Below the pieces are notes generated by a model that worked only from the letters and a program-made list of their open reading frames with translations, had not been told where the DNA came from and did no database searches. Below are positions 1-9,027 of a DNA stretch of 64,000 nucleotides, piece after piece (positions within the stretch are counted from its first letter, which is position 1; each line of letters opens with the position of its first letter). The position numbers and the translations under genes were made by a program. The DNA is from Parabacteroides sp. (lineage in GTDB: Bacteria; Bacteroidota; Bacteroidia; Bacteroidales; Tannerellaceae): assembly GCA_017937385.1 (NCBI GenBank), contig JAGBDR010000049.1, forward strand, positions 1 through 64,000. The letters are read 5' to 3'.

Positions 1-16
1 CTATTTTTACATCCAT

Positions 17-96
17 ATAACAAGTGATTTTGAAATTGTTGTAATTCAGTTTTTTGGTACATCTAAGTTACAATTTTTTTTCGTATCACTTGTTAT
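17..96. repeat. Long inverted repeat near the window edge
   Basis: Positions 17-28 (ATAACAAGTGAT) are the exact reverse complement of 85-96, and an inner AATTGTTGTAA-type segment near 34-44 pairs imperfectly with 68-77. A T-rich run follows at 97-110. It could terminate a rightward gene lying left of the window or be the end of a mobile element. The window edge prevents a decision. Confidence 0.5.
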
Positions 97-144
97 TTTT
101 TTTACTTTTTAGGGGAAGTAAAGAGGGTGCGAAACTTCAGACCG

Positions 145-333
145 ACAATATCCCCATCAAAAGCACATTATCCTATTATAACACTGAATAACAAATCATT
201 ACATCAAAACCATGTTTGTTAAAAAATATTACCCTTGCGGGTAATTTCATTTATATGGGGTACAAAATCCAATTTTATGGGGTAGTAGTTTCGATTTGGA
301 CCAATGGCAAATAAAAGAAAATGACAATAAGGC
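145..333 (+). repeat. Dispersed ~190-bp intergenic element, copy 1
   Basis: This stretch aligns along its length with 10734-10920 and in part with 61348-61446. Shared blocks, in order, are ACAATATCCCCA, a TTAAAAAATATTACCCTTG block at 219-248 containing the dyad ATTACCC-TTGC-GGGTAAT, a GATTTGGACCAAT block near 291-305, and a final GACAATAAGG. Two ATGGGGTA words lie 22 bp apart inside it. No convincing reading frame is present. Together with the inverted repeat at 17-96 and the terminator at 371-406 it accounts for the gene-free stretch 1-426. Function unknown. Confidence 0.6.
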
Positions 334-370
334 AGTGTAAAGGCAACGTGAATGAAAGAACCAGACCTAC

Positions 371-406
371 AAAAAAAGAGCTGCCCTTTCGACCAGGACA
401 ACTCTT
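371..406 (-). terminator. Terminator of the thioredoxin-fold gene
   Basis: On the minus strand 406-395 pairs with 387-376 through 12 positions, with G-U wobbles permitted, and is followed by a run of seven U. It lies 21 bp past the stop codon of the leftward gene at 427-927. The pairing is complete only in minus-strand RNA, which fixes the orientation. Confidence 0.75.
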
Positions 407-426
407 CTTTGCAAATAATCTACTGA

Positions 427-927
427 TTAACTTTTCTTCAATACTTTGGCCAGTTCCTCCGGAGCCACATTGGCGGCGATAATGACTCCCTTGTCGTCGA
501 TCAGGAAGTTACGGAATCCTTTTTGCAAATCATACTTCCCAAACACTTCCGACTTTCTGCCGAGTTCTTCATGAAATTGCTTCGTACCATCCAGCTTGTC
601 GGCTTTCACCGTTTCGGCAAAGATGGATTCTTTCTCGTCCAAAGAAACCGAATACATCACAATCTTGTCTGAACTCAACTTTTTGACTTCATTCCATAAT
701 TGAACGTTACGGACCCGCGATTCAGCATCGTAAGCTGCCCAGAAATTCAGCAAAGTGTAACGTCCTGCATGATTCCGGAAACTGAAATTGCTTTCATTTC
801 CTAAAAACTCTATTCCCGGAGCAAGGTCGCCAGGGTTACTACCGACTGTCGGCTTTGCGTTTTTAGTCCCGGCAGACACTGCAAGCAGCGCAACCGCAAC
901 AAAGAGAACATAAGCTCTTACTTTCAT
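427..927 (-). CDS. Exported cysteine-free thioredoxin-fold (redoxin/TlpA-like) protein
   Basis: A 166-residue protein with an N-terminal hydrophobic export signal (residues about 4-19) followed by a TlpA/AhpC-like thioredoxin fold. The strand before the active site reads LLNFWAAYDAES (59-70). In redox-active relatives the same place is WAxWCxxC, so both catalytic cysteines are replaced, by D67 and S70. The protein contains no cysteine at all, and the usual cis-proline loop before FLID is replaced by KGFRN. It therefore cannot do thiol-disulfide exchange by the normal mechanism; a structural, chaperone-like or binding role is an inference. It is monocistronic, with its own promoter (1058-1090) and terminator (371-406). 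Confidence 0.85.
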   Translation of the reverse strand: MKVRAYVLFVAVALLAVSAGTKNAKPTVGSNPGDLAPGIEFLGNESNFSFRNHAGRYTLLNFWAAYDAESRVRNVQLWNEVKKLSSDKIVMYSVSLDEKESIFAETVKADKLDGTKQFHEELGRKSEVFGKYDLQKGFRNFLIDDKGVIIAANVAPEELAKVLKKS

Positions 928-1057
928 ATCATCATTTTTATGTTAAACTTAATCGGAGCATTGTTTCATCGTCTTCCCTCCTCCGACTCCTGATTTTCAG
1001 GAAATAAACAAGAGCTCCGCCTTCGCTAAGGCATTGCATCCCTGTTCTTAACGGCTG

Positions 1058-1090
1058 CAAATATACAGGCAAAAGAGTTATTCGACCAAA
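1058..1090 (-). promoter_or_regulatory. Bacteroidetes-type promoter for the thioredoxin-fold gene
   Basis: Read leftward, TTTG at 1090-1087 (-33 element) is followed after 21 bp by TATATTTG at 1065-1058 (-7 element). This matches the TTTG-N19-21-TAnnTTTG consensus of the Bacteroidetes primary sigma factor well. Confidence 0.7.
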
Positions 1091-1276
1091 CGATATAACA
1101 CTTTTCACTCAAAAAGCAAGATTTTTTATATGTTTTATTGCATCAATAGAACGAAAATAGTATGTTTTACAGCATATCATTAATTTTATTTCACATATTC
1201 CCGAAATATAGATAAAACAACAAACAAATTTTCCGCCTTTGTCCGATTATTTTCTTTTAAGGAATAATGGCACGGA

Positions 1277-1312
1277 TTTTGTTAAGTATGTAACGAGAGT
1301 TTATTACATTTG
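1277..1312 (+). promoter_or_regulatory. Promoter of clpC
   Basis: TACATTTG at 1305-1312 is a perfect -7 element, with TTTTG at 1277-1281 as a possible -33 at slightly long spacing. The in-frame TTG codon at 1310 lies inside the -7 box, so it cannot be the translation start. This supports the ATG at 1337. Confidence 0.65.
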
Positions 1313-1336
1313 CATTATCAAGTACATGATTGTAAT

Positions 1337-3928
1337 ATGAAAAATAACTATTCAAAGAGATTAATGGACGTTATTGAATATAGCCGCGAAGAAGCTGCAA
1401 GGCTTCAGAACAGTTATATCGGACCGGAACACTTAATGCTTGGTATTATCCGTGACGGCGAAGGAAAGGCAGTGCAGGCCCTGCACGAACTGAATGTCGA
1501 CGAGTGGGATATCAAAAGAAAAATCGAACAGGAAATTAAAAATACAATCGATGCCGAGGATGCGATCCAACATGACATCGCGATCAGTAAAACAACCGAG
1601 CGCGTATTGCGCATGAGTATGCTTGAATCACGCTTGTTCAAAAAGGATGAAACCGGAACGGAACACTTACTTTTGGCCATTCTGAAAGAAGAGTTCAATG
1701 TTGCGGCAAAAGTCCTGAACGAAGCGGGCATAACGTATCGCAATATCTATAATTATCTGATGAGCGGTACCGGTTTGAAACGTATGGACGATTTTGAAGA
1801 AAAAGAAAATGCCGGACATTTTGAAGAAATCAGCGACGGTTATACCGACGATGACGAAGAGGATGAAGAGGATTTCTCTCCCCGTCGGGAAGCGCCCCGC
1901 CCCTCTTCATCCGGAACCGGTTCTGCACAACCCAAGTCACCCAACGACACACCTGTACTGGATAACTTCGGTACGGACATGACACGTGCGGCGGCAGAAA
2001 ACCGTCTTGACCCGATTGTCGGACGCGAAAAAGAGATCGAACGGCTGGCGCAGATATTGAGCCGCCGCAAGAAAAACAATCCGGTCCTGATCGGTGAGCC
2101 GGGCGTCGGCAAATCGGCGATTGTGGAAGGGTTGGCCCTGCGTATCATCCAACGCAAAGTATCACGCGTTTTGTTTGACAAACGGGTAATCAGCTTGGAT
2201 ATGGCGTCGATTGTGGCCGGAACGAAATATCGCGGCCAGTTTGAAGAACGTATCAAAGCGATTCTGAACGAACTGTCGAAGAACCCGAATATCATCCTGT
2301 TTATCGATGAAATCCATACGATTGTCGGTGCAGGTTCGGCTTCCGGCTCGATGGATGCCGCCAATATGCTGAAGCCGGCTCTGGCCCGTGGCGAAATACA
2401 ATGTATAGGCGCTACGACACTGGATGAATATCGAAAGAATATCGAGAAAGACGGAGCATTGGAACGTCGCTTCCAGAAAGTGATCGTCGATCCGACAACA
2501 GCGGAAGAGACGTTGCAGATCCTGCAAAACATCAAAGCACGCTACGAAGAGCATCACAACGTAATCTACACGCCCGAAGCTTTGCAGGCTTGTGTAAAAC
2601 TGACAGAACGTTACATCAGCGACCGCAATTTCCCCGATAAGGCAATCGATGCGTTGGATGAAGCCGGTTCGCGCGTACATATATCTAATATAACCGTTCC
2701 GAAGAGTATCGAAGAATTAGAGGCGAAGATCGAGGCAACCAAAGCCGAGAAGCTTGCTGCCGTCAAATCACAAAATTTCGAGCTGGCTGCCAGCTTCCGC
2801 GACCAGGAACGTCAGTTCCTTTTGCAGTTGGAGGCTGCCAAATCCAAATGGGAACAGGAGTTGCAGGAGCACCGCGAGACAGTGGATGAAGAAAAGGTGG
2901 CAGAAGTGGTAGCCATGATGTCAGGTGTCCCTGTCCAGCGTATCGCAAAAACGGAAAACCTGAAATTGCTTGAAATGGCCGAGAACCTGAAGAAAAAAGT
3001 CATCGGCCAGGATGATGCCGTCCAGAAGATCGTAAAAGCCATCCAGCGTAACCGCGTCGGACTGAAGGACCCGAACAAACCGATCGGGACATTCATGTTC
3101 TTAGGACCGACTGGTGTCGGCAAGACGCATTTGGCAAAGAAGTTGGCGGAATACCTGTTTGACTCGGCCGACGCTCTGATCCGTATTGATATGAGCGAGT
3201 ACCTCGAAAAGTTTGCAGTGTCTCGCCTGATCGGTGCGCCTCCGGGATATGTAGGATATGAAGAAGGCGGCCAGTTGACCGAAAAGGTGCGCCGGAAGCC
3301 CTACTCGGTTGTCCTGTTGGATGAAATCGAGAAAGCGCATCCGGACGTGTTCAACCTGTTGCTGCAAGTCTTGGACGAAGGACGTCTGACTGACAGTCTT
3401 GGCAGACGGATTGACTTTAAGAACACGATTCTGATCATGACGTCCAATATCGGTACACGTCAGTTGAAAGACTTCGGCCGCGGTGTCGGTTTCAGTTCGC
3501 AGGCAGCCGGTGAACCGGATAAGGACTTCTCCCGCAGTGTTATCCAGAAAGCGTTGAACAAGGCGTTTGCTCCGGAATTCCTGAACCGCGTGGACGACAT
3601 CATCATGTTCGACCAGCTGGATAAGGAAGCGATCCATAAGATCATCGACATCGAGTTGCAAGGTCTTTACAAGCGTGTGGCCGGTTTAGGTTATTCCCTG
3701 AAACTGACCGATGCCGCCAAAGATTTTGTCGCGACCAAAGGTTATGATATCCAGTTCGGTGCACGTCCGTTGAAACGGGCCATCCAGAAATACCTGGAAG
3801 ACGAAATGGCAGAAATGATTATCCGTGCGTCTGTCGGCGAAGGCGACACAATCGTCGTCGATTTCGACACGGATAAACAGGAGATCATCACCCACGTAAC
3901 CAAAAGCAACCCGGCAGCGGAGGATTAA
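1337..3928 (+). CDS. clpC: ATP-dependent Clp protease ATPase subunit ClpC
   Basis: An 863-residue Hsp100 unfoldase that feeds substrates to ClpP in the cytoplasm. The order is: two N-terminal Clp-N repeats (about 1-145), an acidic then proline/serine-rich linker (about 155-205), a first AAA+ module with Walker A GEPGVGKS (253-260) and FIDEIHT Walker B, a UVR-type middle domain around 470-500, a second AAA+ module with GPTGVGKT (590-597), and a ClpB D2-small C-terminal domain. Length and order match ClpC rather than ClpA or ClpB. The start is the ATG at 1337, because the upstream in-frame TTG falls inside the promoter. tex follows after a single base, so the two are probably cotranscribed. Confidence 0.95.
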   Translation: MKNNYSKRLMDVIEYSREEAARLQNSYIGPEHLMLGIIRDGEGKAVQALHELNVDEWDIKRKIEQEIKNTIDAEDAIQHDIAISKTTERVLRMSMLESRLFKKDETGTEHLLLAILKEEFNVAAKVLNEAGITYRNIYNYLMSGTGLKRMDDFEEKENAGHFEEISDGYTDDDEEDEEDFSPRREAPRPSSSGTGSAQPKSPNDTPVLDNFGTDMTRAAAENRLDPIVGREKEIERLAQILSRRKKNNPVLIGEPGVGKSAIVEGLALRIIQRKVSRVLFDKRVISLDMASIVAGTKYRGQFEERIKAILNELSKNPNIILFIDEIHTIVGAGSASGSMDAANMLKPALARGEIQCIGATTLDEYRKNIEKDGALERRFQKVIVDPTTAEETLQILQNIKARYEEHHNVIYTPEALQACVKLTERYISDRNFPDKAIDALDEAGSRVHISNITVPKSIEELEAKIEATKAEKLAAVKSQNFELAASFRDQERQFLLQLEAAKSKWEQELQEHRETVDEEKVAEVVAMMSGVPVQRIAKTENLKLLEMAENLKKKVIGQDDAVQKIVKAIQRNRVGLKDPNKPIGTFMFLGPTGVGKTHLAKKLAEYLFDSADALIRIDMSEYLEKFAVSRLIGAPPGYVGYEEGGQLTEKVRRKPYSVVLLDEIEKAHPDVFNLLLQVLDEGRLTDSLGRRIDFKNTILIMTSNIGTRQLKDFGRGVGFSSQAAGEPDKDFSRSVIQKALNKAFAPEFLNRVDDIIMFDQLDKEAIHKIIDIELQGLYKRVAGLGYSLKLTDAAKDFVATKGYDIQFGARPLKRAIQKYLEDEMAEMIIRASVGEGDTIVVDFDTDKQEIITHVTKSNPAAED

Positions 3929-3929
3929 G

Positions 3930-6059
3930 ATGAGAACAGTATCATTCAACACCCTGATATCCGACATCCTGAATATCCCTGCCGGACAGGTGGGGCGGAC
4001 GATCGGGCTATTGGGAGAAGGGGCGACCATCCCTTTCATCAGCCGGTACCGCAAGGAGGTGACCGGAGGGCTGGATGAAGTCCAGATCGGTAACATCAAA
4101 GACCAGCTGGACAAACTGACCGAACTGAAGAAACGGAAAGAAAGCATCTTATCCTCCATAGAAGAACAAGGCAAACTGACTCCTGAGCTGAAAAAGCGAA
4201 TCGAAGATTCATGGGACAGCAGCAAAATAGAAGACCTCTATCTGCCTTACAAGCCCAAACGGGTCACCAAAGCGGAGATTGCCCGGCGGAAAGGACTCGA
4301 ACCGCTTGCCAACATCCTGATGATACAGAACGAAAGAGATTTATCCGCCCGCGCAGCCGCTTTCGTCAAAGGGGAAGTGAAGAACGCAGAAGAGGCATTA
4401 CAAGGGGCACGCGACATCATCGCCGAATGGGTAAATGAAAACGAAAGTGCCCGCAATGCCGTCCGGAACTCGTTCGCACACACAGCGATCATCACCTCCA
4501 AAGTCGTCAAAGGAAAAGAGGAAGAGGGCGCCAAGTACCGCGATTATTTCGAGTTCAGCGAGCCGTTGAACCGTACGAGTTCACACCGCCTCTTGGCCCT
4601 GCGCCGGGGAGAAGCGGAAGGTTTCCTGCGCGTAAGCATTTCTCCCGACACAGACAACTGCCTGGACCGCCTGAAACGCCGCTTCATAAAAGGGCGGGGC
4701 GAAGCATCCGACCAGGTCTCGACAGCTGTGGACGACTCGTTCAAACGCCTGTTGAAACCCTCCATCGAAACCGAATTTGCCAACCAGAGCAAAGCGAAAG
4801 CCGATGAAGAGGCGATCCGTGTATTTGCCGAAAACCTGCGTCAACTTTTACTGGCTCCGCCATTGGGACAGAAGCGCGTGTTGGGTGTCGATCCCGGCTA
4901 TCGGACCGGTTGCAAGCTGGTCTGCCTTGACGCGCAGGGAACGTTGCTGCACAACGAAGCCATCTATCCCCATCCGCCCCAGAACGAAAAAGGCAAGGCG
5001 GCTGCCAAAGTGGCGCACCTGGTCGCTACATACGCCATCGACGCCATTGCGATCGGGAACGGGACGGCAAGCCGCGAGACGGAACAGTTCATTGCCAATA
5101 TCCGCTACGACCGCAAGGTACAAGTGTTTGTGGTCAGCGAAAACGGGGCGTCCATCTACTCCGCCTCCAAGATCGCCCGCGATGAGTTTCCCGAATATGA
5201 CGTGACAGTCCGTGGCGCCGTCAGTATCGGCCGACGTCTGATGGACCCGCTTGCCGAACTGGTCAAGATCGACCCGAAAAGCATCGGAGTCGGGCAATAC
5301 CAGCATGACGTCGATCAGGTTGCCCTGAAAAAAAGCCTCGATCAGACGGTAGAAAGTTGCGTCAATCTGGTCGGCGTGAATGTCAATACGGCAAGCAAAC
5401 ATTTGCTGACCTATGTTTCCGGATTAGGTCCGACGTTAGCCCAGAACATTGTCGACTACCGCACTGAACACGGTCCTTTCCAATCCCGCCGCGAACTGCT
5501 GAAAGTGCCTCGCATGGGAGAAAAAGCGTTCGAGCAAAGCGCCGGTTTCCTTCGCATACAAGGAGGCAAGAACCCATTGGACAACTCGGCTGTCCATCCG
5601 GAAAGTTATCCGATTGTCGAACAGATGGCAAAAGACTTGGAATGTACCGTCGCCGAACTGATCAGCCATAAGGAACTGAGGAAAAAGCTCGACCTGAAGA
5701 AATATGTAACGGATCAGGTAGGAATGCCGACCTTATCAGACATCCTGGAAGAGTTAGACAAGCCGGGACGTGATCCGCGCCAAGCCATCCAGGTGTTTTC
5801 ATTCGACCCGACGGTCAAAACGATCGAAGACCTGAAAGAGGGACAAGTGCTGCCTGGCATTGTCACCAACATCACGAATTTCGGCTGTTTCGTCGATGTC
5901 GGCATCAAGGAGAACGGACTGGTCCACATTTCCGAGCTTGCCGACCGCTTTATCAGCGACCCGGCCCAGGTTGTTTCTATCCACCAACATGTGAAGGTAA
6001 AAGTGTTGAACGTCGACCTCGTGCGTAAACGGGTCGGACTTTCCATAAAAGGAGTATAA
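3930..6059 (+). CDS. tex: Tex-family RNA-binding transcription accessory protein
   Basis: A 709-residue protein with the full Tex arrangement: an N-terminal helical region, a YqgF/RNase H-like domain starting at GVDPGYRTG (319-327), helix-hairpin-helix segments (about 480-570), and a C-terminal S1 RNA-binding domain (about 638-709, with ITNFGCFVDVGIKENGLVH). Tex proteins bind nucleic acid and the transcription machinery; the precise role in Bacteroidetes is not established. The start codon lies one base after the clpC stop, which implies coupled translation in a clpC-tex-ybaK unit. Confidence 0.93.
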   Translation: MRTVSFNTLISDILNIPAGQVGRTIGLLGEGATIPFISRYRKEVTGGLDEVQIGNIKDQLDKLTELKKRKESILSSIEEQGKLTPELKKRIEDSWDSSKIEDLYLPYKPKRVTKAEIARRKGLEPLANILMIQNERDLSARAAAFVKGEVKNAEEALQGARDIIAEWVNENESARNAVRNSFAHTAIITSKVVKGKEEEGAKYRDYFEFSEPLNRTSSHRLLALRRGEAEGFLRVSISPDTDNCLDRLKRRFIKGRGEASDQVSTAVDDSFKRLLKPSIETEFANQSKAKADEEAIRVFAENLRQLLLAPPLGQKRVLGVDPGYRTGCKLVCLDAQGTLLHNEAIYPHPPQNEKGKAAAKVAHLVATYAIDAIAIGNGTASRETEQFIANIRYDRKVQVFVVSENGASIYSASKIARDEFPEYDVTVRGAVSIGRRLMDPLAELVKIDPKSIGVGQYQHDVDQVALKKSLDQTVESCVNLVGVNVNTASKHLLTYVSGLGPTLAQNIVDYRTEHGPFQSRRELLKVPRMGEKAFEQSAGFLRIQGGKNPLDNSAVHPESYPIVEQMAKDLECTVAELISHKELRKKLDLKKYVTDQVGMPTLSDILEELDKPGRDPRQAIQVFSFDPTVKTIEDLKEGQVLPGIVTNITNFGCFVDVGIKENGLVHISELADRFISDPAQVVSIHQHVKVKVLNVDLVRKRVGLSIKGV

Positions 6060-6081
6060 AAAACAGTTTTCTACAATAGCG

Positions 6082-6567
6082 ATGAAAATCAACAAAACAA
6101 ACGTAGCGCGTCTATTAGACAAAGCCAAAGTAACGTACCAACTGGTTCCTTACGAAGTAGATGAAAACGATCTGAGCGCGACACACGTTGCCGACCAGTT
6201 GGGCGAAAACGTCGCGCAGGTATTCAAAACGCTTGTCCTGCACGGTGACAAAAACGGATATTTCGTCTGTGTCATTCCCGGAGCCGACGAAGTTGACCTG
6301 AAAAAGGCCGCTAAAGTCTCCGGCAACAAAAACTGTGAAATGATTCCGGTCAAGGAACTCCTTCCCCTCACCGGCTACATCCGCGGCGGCTGTTCCCCGA
6401 TCGGCATGAAAAAACATTTCCCGACCTACATCCACCACACCGCCCGAGAGTTCGAACACATCTACGTAAGCGCCGGACAACGAGGCCTACAGATCCGAAT
6501 CGCCCCTGACGACTTGATCCGGGAGGCACGGGCAGAAGTGGCGGATGTGATACGGGAAGCCCTCTAA
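6082..6567 (+). CDS. ybaK: Cys-tRNA(Pro) deacylase, YbaK/EbsC type
   Basis: A 161-residue trans-editing enzyme that hydrolyses Cys-tRNA(Pro) mischarged by prolyl-tRNA synthetase. The conserved lysine of the family is in QVFKTL (K49) and the GGCSPIG loop is at 102-108. Length is typical. It begins 22 bp after tex and ends 8 bp before the convergent ispE stop, with no obvious terminator between them. Confidence 0.93.
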   Translation: MKINKTNVARLLDKAKVTYQLVPYEVDENDLSATHVADQLGENVAQVFKTLVLHGDKNGYFVCVIPGADEVDLKKAAKVSGNKNCEMIPVKELLPLTGYIRGGCSPIGMKKHFPTYIHHTAREFEHIYVSAGQRGLQIRIAPDDLIREARAEVADVIREAL

Positions 6568-6575
6568 ACTTCCCG

Positions 6576-7385
6576 TTACCGGAGCGCCCCTTCCCAGACG
6601 AAACAACCGGGAAATTCTTCCTTGAGGCCGGTTGCCTCTTTGAACAGCCCGAAGACGGAAGAACCGGAGCCGGACATAGAGGCGTAGACGGCTCCTTTCT
6701 CGTATAATCGTTCTTTGATCTTTGCGATTTCCGGATGTTTCGGGAAGACACTTGTTTCAAAATCGTTTATCATCAACGATTTCCATTCCTCGACCGGTTT
6801 TCGGGCAATCTCTTTTAAGGAGATGGACGGAGTTGCAGGCGTTACCATCGAATAGGCTTCGGGAGTGGAAACCGCAATGTCCGGCTTGACCAGGCAAAGG
6901 TGGTAATCAGCCAATGACAACGCTATCGGCTCGAAAATATTCCCCGTTCCGGATGCGAATACCGGTGTATTGCGGATAAAGAACGGACAATCCGCACCGA
7001 TGAAGGCGGCAAGTTCTTCCAGGTTATCTTCCGGAATATGAAGCTCGCAATAGTCGTTCAGCAATTTCAGCATAAAAGCCGCGTCGGCCGACCCGCCGCC
7101 AAGTCCGGCCCCGAAAGGAATGGCTTTCAGCAAATGGACCTCCAGCTCCGGGATTTCATAGCGTGACTTCAACAGATCCAGCGCTTTGACAACCAAGTTT
7201 TTTTCCACCGGAGCATCGACCAAGATACCGCTTTGCGTAAAAGAAAAAGTATCAGCCTTGACTATTTCCAGCGCATCTCTCACTGGAACCGGATAGAAGA
7301 TCGTTTCAATATTATGGTAGCCGTCCGGACGCTTGCTTACGATATTCAGGCCCAGATTTATTTTGGCATTAGGAAAGCAAATCAT
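6576..7385 (-). CDS. ispE: 4-diphosphocytidyl-2-C-methyl-D-erythritol kinase
   Basis: A 269-residue GHMP kinase of the non-mevalonate isoprenoid pathway that phosphorylates CDP-ME. It shows the N-terminal PNAKINLGL motif with the conserved lysine (K8), the ATP-binding glycine loop PFGAGLGGGSADAA (90-103), the conserved aspartate in GADCPFF (D132) and the C-terminal MSGSGSSVFGLF loop. It lies downstream of folC and the MFS gene on the same strand, separated from the MFS stop by a 212-bp gap containing a 22-bp palindromic array. Confidence 0.95.
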   Translation of the reverse strand: MICFPNAKINLGLNIVSKRPDGYHNIETIFYPVPVRDALEIVKADTFSFTQSGILVDAPVEKNLVVKALDLLKSRYEIPELEVHLLKAIPFGAGLGGGSADAAFMLKLLNDYCELHIPEDNLEELAAFIGADCPFFIRNTPVFASGTGNIFEPIALSLADYHLCLVKPDIAVSTPEAYSMVTPATPSISLKEIARKPVEEWKSLMINDFETSVFPKHPEIAKIKERLYEKGAVYASMSGSGSSVFGLFKEATGLKEEFPGCFVWEGALR

Positions 7386-7447
7386 ATAGAGCGTATGTTT
7401 ATCAAATTTGTTTTATCCGTTTGGAGTTTTATGGGAAGCTCCATTTA

Positions 7448-7573
7448 TTTCATGGCTATGAAACAAAAGTTCCATAGGCATGGAATTGAAATTCCATAAG
7501 CATGAAATTAGAATTCCATAGGCACGGAACAAAAGTTTCCCGCTGATGGAACAAATGTTTCATAGGCGGGAAA
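7448..7573. repeat. 22-bp periodic palindromic array (six units)
   Basis: Six 16-bp units begin exactly every 22 bp, at 7448, 7470, 7492, 7514, 7536 and 7558, separated by 6-bp spacers (CAAAAG, TTGAAA, TTAGAA, CAAAAG, CAAATG). The best unit is TTCCATAGGCATGGAA, a near-palindrome with consensus TTYCATRRGCATGRAA. The last two units differ in a compensatory way: the left half of unit 5 (TTTCCCGC) is the exact complement of the right half of unit 6 (GCGGGAAA), giving a cross-unit hairpin. The array starts 24 bp downstream of the leftward MFS stop codon. Confidence 0.85.
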
Positions 7574-7597
7574 CAGATGACGAGAAAAAGGAGGAAT

Positions 7598-9004
7598 TTA
7601 GTTTTTCCCCTCTCCCTTTATGTTCGGAAGTTCCAAGCCGTAACCTTTGATTTTGTCTTCCCGTTTCAGCAACAAGGAGATCACAAGTGCCAAGATACCG
7701 AAACAGGTAAAAATCAACATCGGGATCGTATAATCATAGGTCGGTTTACCATTGATTTCTCCGGAAATGCAATACTGGTCCAATACGATGCCGATCATAT
7801 AGGGAACGCCCATCAATCCCCAGTTCTGCACCCAGAATATCAGTGCGTATGCCGTTCCCAATTTGTTTTCCGGAATGATTTTCGGAACAGAAGGCCACAT
7901 GGCGGAAGGAACCAGCGAAAAAGCAATACCCAACAACAGGATCAGCGCCAAAGCGACCAGCCAGTTGTCCAGCATCGGGATTGAGAATGTGAAGTGAATG
8001 AATATCAGCATGATGGAACCGATAACCATGATGGTCGCCCCTTTTCCCTTGCGGTCGTACAAGTTTCCGAAGAACGGAGTCAGCAGAATATTGCCGAACG
8101 GCAACAGAGCCGGAATGACACCGGACCATTCCGGGTCGATACCGAACTTGTTAATCATCAGGTTCGGAGCATATTTCAGGAAGGGAAAGACTGCCGAATA
8201 GAACAGCACACAAAGGAGCGCCATATACCAAAAGCCCCGTAACGTAATGATATCCAGGATATCGCCAAAACGGAACGGTTCTTCCGATTCTTCTTCTCCG
8301 GTCGCACTGGCCGCATCTTCCGCATCCCGTTTCTTATCCATGATGACGAATACGACAAAGGACAACAGACCGATACAAAGCAGAATCAGACCGATGAAGA
8401 TCGGCATACTGATGGAATTGCCGAACGCACGGCTCAACAAAGGGGTCACACCGATTGCCAACCCCGTACCGATACGGGCACAAGCCATTTCCAGTCCCAT
8501 TGCCAAGGCCATCTCCTTGCCTTTGAACCATTTTACGATGATCTTCGAAACGGTGATGCCGGCAATCTCGACTCCAACCCCGAACAGGGCATATCCCAAC
8601 GAAGCGATGAGCAACGGATAGCCATATTCCGTGCCGAAAAGGGTAACGGTCGCGCCGTCAAAGTTATGCGAAATGCCGAACCATTTGATGAAGACACCGA
8701 TAAGCATAATACTGGTCGCCATCAAACCGGTGAAACGTACGCCCATCTTATCCAAGATCATACCTCCGAAAATCAACATCAGGAAGAATACGTTGAACCA
8801 GCCGTAGGCACTGGTGAACTTGCCGTATTCATTGGCGGTCCATCCCAATCCGCCTCCTTCGACGGGCGTTTGCAGTAAGTCTTGTAGCGGAGCCATCATA
8901 TCTGTGATGAAGTATCCGCAAAGCATTGTAAATGCGACGAGCGCCAGTACAGACCATCTTGCGGTCTTCGATTCGCTCAATTTTCTCTGAATTTGTTCTG
9001 TCAT
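7598..9004 (-). CDS. Major facilitator superfamily transporter
   Basis: A 468-residue integral membrane protein with about twelve hydrophobic segments and an MFS A-motif-like loop after helix 2 (GGMILDKMGVRFTG, near 80-93). A charged cytoplasmic loop with acidic stretch (KKRDAEDAASATGEEESEE) separates the two six-helix halves. The substrate cannot be read from the sequence. It starts 23 bp downstream of folC on the same strand, so the two are probably cotranscribed. The start ATG is preceded by no better in-frame candidate. Confidence 0.88.
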   Translation of the reverse strand: MTEQIQRKLSESKTARWSVLALVAFTMLCGYFITDMMAPLQDLLQTPVEGGGLGWTANEYGKFTSAYGWFNVFFLMLIFGGMILDKMGVRFTGLMATSIMLIGVFIKWFGISHNFDGATVTLFGTEYGYPLLIASLGYALFGVGVEIAGITVSKIIVKWFKGKEMALAMGLEMACARIGTGLAIGVTPLLSRAFGNSISMPIFIGLILLCIGLLSFVVFVIMDKKRDAEDAASATGEEESEEPFRFGDILDIITLRGFWYMALLCVLFYSAVFPFLKYAPNLMINKFGIDPEWSGVIPALLPFGNILLTPFFGNLYDRKGKGATIMVIGSIMLIFIHFTFSIPMLDNWLVALALILLLGIAFSLVPSAMWPSVPKIIPENKLGTAYALIFWVQNWGLMGVPYMIGIVLDQYCISGEINGKPTYDYTIPMLIFTCFGILALVISLLLKREDKIKGYGLELPNIKGEGKN

Positions 9005-9027
9005 GATATTTGTTTTTAAGTTTTATG

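Larger units (their letters stand above)
928..1336. other. Divergent intergenic region before clpC
   Basis: No gene is visible. The stretch holds the leftward promoter at 1058-1090 and a rightward promoter ending at 1312. The leftward transcript would carry a leader of about 125 nt in which CGGAGC (953-958) can pair with GCTCCG (1015-1020), with a small GCCT/AGGC hairpin at about 1019-1033. The middle (1091-1270) is AT-rich without a recognisable signal. Confidence 0.5.

Noticed and set aside
219-401. 60-codon minus-strand frame at the left edge
   Set aside because: It lies within the dispersed element and runs into the terminator of the next gene; composition is not protein-like.
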